Below are positions 1 to 5,813 of a stretch of 8,536 nucleotides of DNA, in pieces. Below the pieces are notes generated by a model. That model was not told where the DNA came from and ran no database searches. It saw only the letters and a list, made by a program, of their open reading frames with translations. This stretch comes from Paludibacter sp. (GTDB taxonomy: Bacteria > Bacteroidota > Bacteroidia > Bacteroidales > Paludibacteraceae), in NCBI GenBank assembly GCA_028705705.1, contig JAQWCZ010000076.1:1-8536 (forward strand), given 5' to 3'. Each line of letters opens with the position of its first letter. Position 1 is the stretch's first letter. A program made the translations under genes and the position numbers.

Positions 1-122
1 TAATTAATAAAGAAGAAATATATAAATTAGCTTTTGGCGTACATTACAACGAAGATGATTTTATTCGAAGACCTTTCAGTAAGATTAAAAAAGACCTCCT
101 GAAAGAATTGGGGATTATATAG
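1..122 (+). CDS. C-terminal fragment of an unrecognised protein
   Basis: An open frame enters from the left edge (first whole codon at 3) and ends at a TAG at 120-122, giving 39 residues. The fragment is charged and reads like the end of a soluble protein: it contains AFGVHYNEDDFIRRPF and ends KKDLLKELGII. I do not recognise the family. It lies on the same strand as the rloAB-like pair, with about 157 bases between, and those bases carry promoter candidates, so it need not belong to the same transcript. Because RloAB-type genes often sit inside restriction-modification or other defence loci, this could be the end of such a gene, but the fragment itself does not show that. Confidence 0.5.
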   Translation, partial: INKEEIYKLAFGVHYNEDDFIRRPFSKIKKDLLKELGII

Positions 123-170
123 ACAGGTTTACTAAAATCCTATTTATCTACTTTTTTGTTAACTGTTTAC

Positions 171-182
171 TGGAAGCTTCCA
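171..182. repeat. 12-base perfect palindrome upstream of the rloAB promoter
   Basis: TGGAAGCTTCCA reads identically on both strands. It lies about 30-60 bases upstream of the two -7 candidates for the ATPase gene, a position where an operator could sit. One or two palindromes of this length are expected by chance in a window of this size, so function is only a possibility. Confidence 0.25.
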
Positions 183-213
183 CAGAAAAATGAAGTTTAA
201 ATATAAATTTTAC

Positions 214-251
214 TAATTTTGCACAAAAATCCAATTTAATACTTAAATTTG
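214..251 (+). promoter_or_regulatory. Bacteroidota-type promoter candidates for the rloAB-like pair
   Basis: Two matches to the Bacteroidota primary sigma -7 consensus TAnnTTTG are present: TAATTTTG at 214-221 and TAAATTTG at 244-251, both followed by GCA. The second has a TTTG at 218-221, 22 bases upstream, which could serve as its -33 element; the first has no good -33 box. The second would start transcription around 258 and leave a leader of about 20 bases before the ATG at 280. No Shine-Dalgarno sequence precedes that ATG, which is normal for this phylum. Confidence 0.5.
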
Positions 252-279
252 CAACGAAATTACAAATACGAAGATTAAA

Positions 280-1539
280 ATGGTATTGGAAATACGCCTT
301 ACAAACTTTTTCTCCATTAAAGATGAAGTAGTACTCGATTTTCGGGCAGACAACATCAAATCGGCTAATGCAAAAGCGTTGAACAATAATATCTTTCAGA
401 CTGACAGAGCCGATTTTTTGAAAACAGTTGTGATTTATGGTGCCAATGCATCAGGTAAAAGCAATATAATCAAGGCCATACGGTTCTGCAACGCCATGAT
501 TTTCGAGTCGCATAACCACAATGAGAATACAGTTTATAATTTTCAGCCCTTCAAATTCGGTGGTTTTGCGAACAAGCCAAGCACATATTCTATCCGCTTT
601 GTCATTAATGAAATTGAGTACGAGTATTCATTCTCATTAACTCGCACACAAATTGTCGCTGAAAGTTTGTATTATTCACCCAAAGGACGTATAAAGGAAA
701 TCTTTACCCGGGATGAAAGGCGTGGTAATACAAAGAAAGAAAAATATAGTTTTACCGACGTGATTAAACGTCCGATGGATGTTGCCGAAAATACATCAGG
801 TAAAACCTTGTATGTTTCGCGTGCCAGTCAAATGGACAGGGATTTTGCCAAGGATATCTTCAATTATTTTCATAGAACTTTTATCCTCAATTATTTGGGT
901 TTTGGTGTGTCAGCAATTGAAAATATCAGTAATCAGAACAAGCAACAGTTGATTGAAGCGTTAAAAATTGCCAATAGTGATATTGTAGATGTAAAAATAA
1001 AAGTGTTGAAAAAAACAGGTAAAAATATTCAGGCAGATCTTTCGAATATGGTGCTGAAAGTAGAGGATGTTGTGCAGGGTCATTTGCAAATTAAAACTTA
1101 TCATAGAGGTAACCCTGAAGTGGCATTTGATTTTCTTACTGAAGAATCACAGGGTACCATCAAAATGTTTTTTATCATGCTTACTTTACTTGATGTAGTC
1201 AAGCATAATAAAATACTGCTTATTGATGAGATTGATGAAAGTTTGCATCCCAGTATCATCGAATATATTTTCAATTTGTTCAGAGCCGGAGAAAGAGCAC
1301 AGCTATTATGTACTACTCACAATACGAAATTTCTTAATCTTAAAAAATTTCGTAAAGATCAGATATATTTTGCCAATAAAAAACCTGATGGTTCAACTGA
1401 TCTTTACTCGTTGTATGATTACAGTGACTTCCGGGATACGATGGATTTAGAAAAGGCGTATCTTCAGGGGCGCTTTGATGCCGTTCCTTACGTTAACGAT
1501 TCATTCGAACAACTAAAATACTTGTTGAATGAAAAGTAA
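280..1539 (+). CDS. rloA: AAA15/ABC-like ATPase, RloA/AbiLi type, of a putative two-gene defence module
   Basis: A 419-residue ATPase whose features fit the AAA15 (SMC/RecF/OLD-like) class. The N-terminus MVLEIRLTNFFSIKDE is the typical first strand of these proteins. Walker A is GANASGKS (residues 54-61), an ABC-signature-like ESQGT lies at 289-293, Walker B is ILLIDE (312-317), SLHP (321-324) forms the D-loop region, and TTH (345-347) gives the switch histidine. The tail YLQGRFDAVPYV (394-405) resembles the end of ATPases paired with RloB or AbiLii. There is no signal peptide or membrane segment, so it is cytoplasmic. The next gene starts 11 bases inside this one, implying translational coupling and a joint complex. 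By analogy with AbiL and PARIS, the ATPase would hold and control a TOPRIM-type effector; that role is inferred. The AAA15 assignment is firm; the rloA symbol rests on the family and the neighbour. Confidence 0.85.
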   Translation: MVLEIRLTNFFSIKDEVVLDFRADNIKSANAKALNNNIFQTDRADFLKTVVIYGANASGKSNIIKAIRFCNAMIFESHNHNENTVYNFQPFKFGGFANKPSTYSIRFVINEIEYEYSFSLTRTQIVAESLYYSPKGRIKEIFTRDERRGNTKKEKYSFTDVIKRPMDVAENTSGKTLYVSRASQMDRDFAKDIFNYFHRTFILNYLGFGVSAIENISNQNKQQLIEALKIANSDIVDVKIKVLKKTGKNIQADLSNMVLKVEDVVQGHLQIKTYHRGNPEVAFDFLTEESQGTIKMFFIMLTLLDVVKHNKILLIDEIDESLHPSIIEYIFNLFRAGERAQLLCTTHNTKFLNLKKFRKDQIYFANKKPDGSTDLYSLYDYSDFRDTMDLEKAYLQGRFDAVPYVNDSFEQLKYLLNEK

Positions 1540-2079
1540 GCGAGGTGCGTCAAAAGGTAAAAAAATCAATCCCCATTTTTGGGTGTTTTGTGAAGGTGAA
1601 ACTGAGGAAGCGTACATTCGTTTTCTACGGTCAGAATATCGCCTGCCTGTCGAAATTATCTCAAAGATAGCTGGTTGTGATATAAATGAACGCTACATTC
1701 AATCTTACAAAAAAGGTAAACCTGTTCACAAAAAGACATTGATTTTTTGGTGTATGATGCTGATGTCCCTGAAGTATTTGAGAACCTGAAAACAATTAAC
1801 GATGCAATCCTAATAGCATCAAATCCATCCATAGAGCTTTGGTTTCTTTTGCATTACAAGAACCAAATATCAGAAACTTCAGAAGATGCATGTATAAGAG
1901 ATATAAGCAACAGAAACCATAATAGCTATAAAAAAGGAGTAATTGATGAACATTTGAAAGTAAAACTTAGAGACAAATGTCCAGAAGCTTGTCGTCGTTC
2001 TAAAAGGCTTACTCCATATAGAAATCCATCAACAAATATGCATGCTTTTATTGAGGCGCTCAAAAATGCCAAAAAGTGA
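1529..2079 (+). pseudogene. rloB: RloB-family TOPRIM-like protein, reading frame interrupted by a -1 frameshift
   Basis: Two frames together encode one RloB-type protein of about 183 residues, close to the family's usual length of around 200. Part one (1529-1789) starts MKSKRGASKGKK and has FCEGETEEAYI (residues 20-30), the acidic glutamate motif of TOPRIM-like folds. Part two, open from 1720 to the TGA at 2077-2079, supplies YDADVPEV (the paired-aspartate motif), SNPSIELWFLLHYKN and the closing NPSTNMHAFIEAL, all RloB hallmarks. The switch must occur between 1720 and 1786, most likely at an A5 run (1730-1734) or a T6 run (1743-1748). One missing base would explain it, as would -1 ribosomal slippage or a sequencing error. 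The start overlaps the ATPase gene by 11 bases. All expected motifs survive, so decay, if real, is recent. The TOPRIM nuclease role is inferred from the family. If the frame is truly broken, the product would be an 86-residue fragment without the aspartate motif. Confidence 0.8.
1729..1748 (+). other. Frameshift site in rloB (A5 and T6 homopolymer runs)
   Basis: In the upstream frame the ribosome reads CAC AAA AAG ACA TTG ATT TTT TGG. A -1 slip on AAA AAG (1730-1735) yields HKKDIDFLVYDADVPE; a -1 slip on the T run yields HKKTLIFLVYDADVPE. The heptamer C AAA AAG resembles the strong A AAA AAG signal of dnaX and IS elements but has C in place of the first A. A weak purine stretch (AAAAGG, 1711-1716) lies about 13 bases upstream; I see no strong stem downstream. 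Confidence 0.6.
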
Positions 2080-2112
2080 AAATGCAATTTTGAAAGTTTC
2101 AAGCAAGATCAC

Positions 2113-2586
2113 TCATAACTTTCTCTCCCAATAATACATCTTTGGTGTACATTCTTCAAATCCCAGACTTTTATACACCTGTTGTGCGACAGGATTGTCC
2201 TCTCTGACTTCAAGCGTGAGTTTGCAATAGCCGCGTTTTGCTGAAACACTGATTAATTCCTGGATCAACGCTTTCCCTAAACCCTTGCCTCTGAATTTGT
2301 CCTGTACAACTACATCATGAATGTACATGTAAGGTTTCAATTTGAAGGTTGAATAATTGATAAAAGTTGTCGCCATCCCGATATAGCTGTTTTCATATTG
2401 CATTAATAATACTTCGGCAGTAGGGTGTTCCTGTAAATCTTTCAGAAGTTTTTGTTGCTTATTCTCATCCAGAGGAGGATAATCTCCCATCGGGTCCGAC
2501 AGATAATGATTCAGCAACTCCAAAAAAGATGCTGTGTGTTCGGGATTTTGCCAGTTACAATACTCAAATGTTGTTTTGATGGCCAT
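2113..2586 (-). CDS. GNAT-family N-acetyltransferase
   Basis: A 157-residue cytoplasmic acetyltransferase of the GCN5-related (GNAT) fold, which moves an acetyl group from acetyl-CoA to an amine. Motif A is at residues 95-106, with the acetyl-CoA pyrophosphate loop RGKGLG (99-104) after the strand YMYIHDVVV. Motif B follows, with LTLEVREDNPVAQQVYKSLGFEE at about 123-145. The substrate cannot be told from sequence. I chose the ATG at 2586 (MAIKTTFEY) over a TTG at 2619, 11 codons upstream, because the TTG lies inside a well-matched -7 box. The gene converges on rloB, with only 33 bases between the two stop codons and no convincing terminator there. Residues 85-100 match many bacterial GNATs generically, so annotation beyond the family would be guesswork. 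Confidence 0.85.
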   Translation of the reverse strand: MAIKTTFEYCNWQNPEHTASFLELLNHYLSDPMGDYPPLDENKQQKLLKDLQEHPTAEVLLMQYENSYIGMATTFINYSTFKLKPYMYIHDVVVQDKFRGKGLGKALIQELISVSAKRGYCKLTLEVREDNPVAQQVYKSLGFEECTPKMYYWERKL

Positions 2587-2616
2587 GCAAATTTGTATAT
2601 TTTTATTAAAGTGCGT

Positions 2617-2624
2617 CAAAGTTA
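2617..2624 (-). promoter_or_regulatory. -7 box of the GNAT gene
   Basis: Read on the minus strand this is TAACTTTG, an exact fit to TAnnTTTG. It predicts transcription starting near 2610 and a leader of about 25 bases before the ATG at 2586. No clear -33 TTTG is present about 20 bases upstream, so the match rests on the -7 element alone. Confidence 0.5.
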
Positions 2625-2635
2625 TGAATTTTTAT

Positions 2636-2666
2636 TTTGATAAAAGTGAATTATTCATTTACTTTG
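2636..2666 (+). promoter_or_regulatory. Promoter of the M16 protease gene
   Basis: TTTG at 2636-2639 and TTACTTTG at 2659-2666 are 19 bases apart, matching the Bacteroidota -33/-7 arrangement except for one base (TT rather than TA at the start of the -7 box). Transcription would begin near 2673, leaving an AT-rich 5' leader of about 110 bases before the ATG at 2783. I see no stable structure or riboswitch in that leader. The element lies immediately upstream of, and back to back with, the GNAT promoter. Confidence 0.5.
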
Positions 2667-2782
2667 CATGTTCTGAAAATGTAAAATAAGAGAATAAACT
2701 TACAGATATTGTGTTTCATACTTATTTAGATTCAGATAAAAGATTTAAATAACATACAATTCTTACAAGAAAAACGATTCAA

Positions 2783-5596
2783 ATGAAAAATTCTCAATTA
2801 TTCATTGTCTTCCTGATTTTATTTGGAACGACAGCAAACACATTTGCTCAGCAAATGCCACCGGTTCCCATCGACCCAAAAGTACGTTATGGAAAATTAG
2901 AAAATGGGCTGACGTATTATATTCGTCACAACCAAGAACCTAAACAAAGGGCAGAATTTTACATTGCCCAAAATGTAGGGGCGATTTTGGAAAATGATGA
3001 TCAGAACGGATTGGCGCATTTTCTGGAGCACATGGCTTTTAACGGGACAAAAAACTTTCCGGATAAAATGATCATCGAGTATTTTGAAAAAATTGGTGTT
3101 AAGTTCGGTTCGAATATCAATGCCTATACTTCGCTGGATGAAACGGTTTACAACCTTTCAGATGTGCCGACTATACGCGAAAGTATTATCGACAGTGCTT
3201 TGATGGTATTGCACGACTGGTCGGGTTTTATTTCTTTATTGGGCGAAGAGATTGATGCTGAAAGAGGCGTGATCAGGGAAGAATGGCGTACTGGTGCCGG
3301 TCCTGAACGTCGAATGTGGAAAGCTTCCAATTATCAGAAATATCCAGGTTCGCAATATGCCAAAAGAGATGTAATTGGTGATACAGCCGTTATCAACAAC
3401 TTTACACACGAAACCCTTCGCGCTTTTTATCGTAAGTGGTATCGTCCCGATTTACAGGCAATCTTGATTGTGGGTGATGTGGATGTTGATCAGGTGGAAG
3501 CAAAAATCAAAACCATGTTTGCCGATATAGCTGCAAAGGAAAATGCTGGCGAACGACCGGTATATCCCATCTTGGGTAATAAAGAACCAATTATCTCCAT
3601 TGTAAAAGACAAAGAAGCTCGTATGACCCGTATTGAATTAGAGTATAAACACGAGGTAATACCTGATGAAGTTAAATCAACTATGGCCGGATATATGACA
3701 GGTCTTTTAAACGCTGTGGTTTCTACAATTATGGGTTATCGTTTTGAAGAAATTACCCAACAGGCAGATGCTCCTTTTGTGGCTGGTTATGCTGAATACG
3801 GAGAATTAGTAAAATCCAAAGATGCGTTTCAATTGCTCGCGATTCCCAAGGAAGGTCAGGAACAACAGGGTCTAAAAGCACTACTGTTAGAAGCCGAGAA
3901 GATGAAACGGTTTGGATTTACCAACTTTGAAATTGAAAGAGCTAAAACAGATCTTTTAAAATCGCTTGAGAACGCGTATAATGACAGAGAGAGTCAACGC
4001 AACAAGAATCTGGTACGTGAGTATGTAAGGCATTTCCTGGATGGTGAAGTGATCCCTGGTATTGAATGGGAATATCAAACCGCTCAAATGATATTGCCTC
4101 ATCTGACAGCAGAAGTAATCAATAATGCGGTTAAAAATTATGTGTCGGAAGAAAACCAAATCATTTCATTTATGGCGCCTGATAAGCCAACGGTAATGGT
4201 ACCTTCGGAAGAGGTTATTTTGGAAACCCTGGCAGGAGTGAAAGCTGCAGAATTAACAGCTAAAGAGGAGGAAGACCTCAACCGTCCGTTGATCGAGACA
4301 GCTCCTAAATCAGGGAAAATTAAGAAAGTTGAACATGACAATGTATTCGGAACAACTTCATGGAAACTCTCGAATGGCATAAAGGTCGTGTTCAAAAAAA
4401 CAGATTTCAAAAAGGATGAAGTTTTGTTGAATGCTTTCAGCGAAGGTGGATTATCGAAGGTTAAAAATGCTGAAGATATGGTTTCCGGTATGCTTGCTGC
4501 TTCTATTGTTGCCAATAACGGCGTTGGGGAATTCTCGCTTATTGATCTGAATAAAATGCTGACCGGTAAAATTGCTTCTGTTAGTCCGAAGATCGGTCAA
4601 TACGATGAAGGTTTCAGTGGAAAATCATCTGTAGCTGACTTTGAAACCATGCTACAATTGGTTTATTTGTATTTCACTGCTCCACGAAAGGATGATAACG
4701 CGTATGGCGCACTGGTGAATATGTATAAAACCAGTCTGGCCAACAGTGCAAACGATCCACGCAGGGCATTCTCCGATTCTGTTTCGGTGATGTTGTATAA
4801 TCGAAATCCCAGAACAGTGATTTTCAATATGGAAACGCTGAATAAACTCGATCAGGATAAAGCGCTGGCCATTTATCAAGATCGATTTGCAATACCGGCC
4901 GATTTTACTTTTGTGTTTACAGGAAATGTAGATCCGGAGAATGAAGCTGTTAAACAAGCTGTATTGACTTATCTTGGAGGTTTAAAATCGAAAAAAGAAA
5001 CTGAAAACTTTACCGACAACAAAATCCGTCATCCAAGGGGAATGGTGAATAATCACTTCAAACGTGGTATGCAGATTAATAAAGCATCCAATTTTATCCT
5101 TTATACTGGTCATCTCTCATATAACATAGAGAACTATGTTGCCATGAATGCCATCGGAAACATTTTGAATATGCGATATCTGGAAAGCATCCGCGAAAAA
5201 GAAGGTGGGTCGTATGGTGTAGGAGTCAGAGGTGCTTTGACTAATACCCCGATTGATCAGGCCAATGTGATGATGCAGTTCGATACTGACCCGGATAAAC
5301 AGATTCATTTGATGAGCATTATTCATAAAGAAGTGGATGAAATTGTGGAAAACGGTCCACGCGCCGATGACCTAAGTAAAGTGAAAGAAAATTTACTGAA
5401 GAAATATGCTGAAGACCTCAGAGAGAACAACTGGTGGTCGGGAACCATTACCAGATTCTATCAGGATAAGCTGAATTTTGTGGAAGATTATACAGCAGCA
5501 GTAGAAGCCCTGACTTCAGAAAAAATTCAGTCAATCTTAAAGAAACTGACAGAGCAGGGGAATGTGCTGGAAGTGGTGATGATGCCGGGGGAATAG
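2783..5596 (+). CDS. Secreted M16 family zinc metalloprotease (PqqL-like, two-half pitrilysin fold)
   Basis: A 937-residue exported peptidase, similar in length to E. coli PqqL (about 930). A type I signal peptide covers residues 1-22 (hydrophobic LFIVFLILFG, likely cleavage after TFA before QQ); there is no lipobox cysteine, so the mature protein should be periplasmic. The inverted zinc motif HFLEH is at 79-83: H79 and H83 bind zinc and E82 is the catalytic base. The third ligand lies in ERGVIREEW (160-168), most likely E167. The first half continues with an M16 C-type domain at about 205-395. A second, non-catalytic half spans about 520-900, with the conserved REKEGGSYG element at 804-812 that contributes to the active site in this family. 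These enzymes degrade peptides inside a closed chamber; the substrate here is unknown. All catalytic residues are present. It has its own promoter upstream and a terminator-like hairpin at the stop codon, so it appears monocistronic. Confidence 0.93.
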   Translation: MKNSQLFIVFLILFGTTANTFAQQMPPVPIDPKVRYGKLENGLTYYIRHNQEPKQRAEFYIAQNVGAILENDDQNGLAHFLEHMAFNGTKNFPDKMIIEYFEKIGVKFGSNINAYTSLDETVYNLSDVPTIRESIIDSALMVLHDWSGFISLLGEEIDAERGVIREEWRTGAGPERRMWKASNYQKYPGSQYAKRDVIGDTAVINNFTHETLRAFYRKWYRPDLQAILIVGDVDVDQVEAKIKTMFADIAAKENAGERPVYPILGNKEPIISIVKDKEARMTRIELEYKHEVIPDEVKSTMAGYMTGLLNAVVSTIMGYRFEEITQQADAPFVAGYAEYGELVKSKDAFQLLAIPKEGQEQQGLKALLLEAEKMKRFGFTNFEIERAKTDLLKSLENAYNDRESQRNKNLVREYVRHFLDGEVIPGIEWEYQTAQMILPHLTAEVINNAVKNYVSEENQIISFMAPDKPTVMVPSEEVILETLAGVKAAELTAKEEEDLNRPLIETAPKSGKIKKVEHDNVFGTTSWKLSNGIKVVFKKTDFKKDEVLLNAFSEGGLSKVKNAEDMVSGMLAASIVANNGVGEFSLIDLNKMLTGKIASVSPKIGQYDEGFSGKSSVADFETMLQLVYLYFTAPRKDDNAYGALVNMYKTSLANSANDPRRAFSDSVSVMLYNRNPRTVIFNMETLNKLDQDKALAIYQDRFAIPADFTFVFTGNVDPENEAVKQAVLTYLGGLKSKKETENFTDNKIRHPRGMVNNHFKRGMQINKASNFILYTGHLSYNIENYVAMNAIGNILNMRYLESIREKEGGSYGVGVRGALTNTPIDQANVMMQFDTDPDKQIHLMSIIHKEVDEIVENGPRADDLSKVKENLLKKYAEDLRENNWWSGTITRFYQDKLNFVEDYTAAVEALTSEKIQSILKKLTEQGNVLEVVMMPGE

Positions 5597-5689
5597 TCTC
5601 CAGTCATCAGTCTTCGGTCACCGGTCTCTGGTCGTCAGTCACTACCCCAGACTGGTGACCGGAGACTGATGACTGATGACCGGTTTTTT
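5594..5689 (+). terminator. Heptad-repeat inverted repeat with T6 tract, terminator-like
   Basis: Seven tandem 7-base units fitting YRGTCNY run from 5594 to 5642 (TAGTCTC, CAGTCAT, CAGTCTT, CGGTCAC, CGGTCTC, TGGTCGT, CAGTCAC); the first contains the M16 stop codon. After a 5-base spacer (5643-5647), five inverted units (RNGACYR) run 5648-5682, the first with one mismatch. Positions 5601-5627 pair with 5649-5675, giving 27 bp with two G-U pairs in RNA; weaker pairing reaches 5594/5682, right before G and T6 at 5684-5689. It would end M16 transcription and insulate topA. The 7-base periodicity is not needed for a terminator and suggests a repeat element. Confidence 0.75.
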
Positions 5690-5740
5690 CTGTTCAAAAT
5701 AACACACGATTATTAAAATATAAAAATAAATCCCTCAAAA

Positions 5741-5773
5741 TTTGGTTTGTAACTGATTGTTTTTGTTATTTTG
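5741..5773 (+). promoter_or_regulatory. Promoter of topA
   Basis: TTTG at 5741-5744 is followed 21 bases later by TTATTTTG at 5766-5773 and then CA. This repeats the TTAYTTTGCA form seen before the M16 gene. A second TTTG (5746-5749) would give a 16-base spacing, less usual. Transcription would start near 5780, about 34 bases before the topA ATG. The remaining bases from 5690 to 5740 are AT-rich with no other signal visible. Confidence 0.5.
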
Positions 5774-5813
5774 CAGCCGATTAAAAGCAAAAAGTAACTA
5801 AAACAAAGTTTTT

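Noticed and set aside
1747..2079. Separate 110-residue gene starting with TTG at 1747
   Set aside because: Its first residues (VYDADVPEV) are the middle of an RloB domain and lack the N-terminal CEGETEE half, which lies directly upstream in another frame. It is the second part of a frameshifted rloB.
2091..2103. Inverted repeat TTGAAA-G-TTTCAA between the converging rloB and GNAT genes as a terminator
   Set aside because: The loop would be a single base and the arms are only six AT-rich pairs without a T tract, so it cannot form a useful hairpin.
2452..2640. 62-residue plus-strand open frame opposite the GNAT gene
   Set aside because: It is antisense to the N-terminal half of a clear acetyltransferase and runs through both promoter elements; no family resemblance.
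4138..4515. 125-residue minus-strand open frame inside the M16 gene
   Set aside because: It is antisense to a well-conserved protease, has no recognisable domain or promoter, and looks like a shadow of the coding strand. The same applies to the other short minus-strand frames within the M16 and topA genes.
5594..5682. CRISPR array
   Set aside because: Units are 7 bases, contiguous and without spacers, and half are inverted. No cas gene is nearby.
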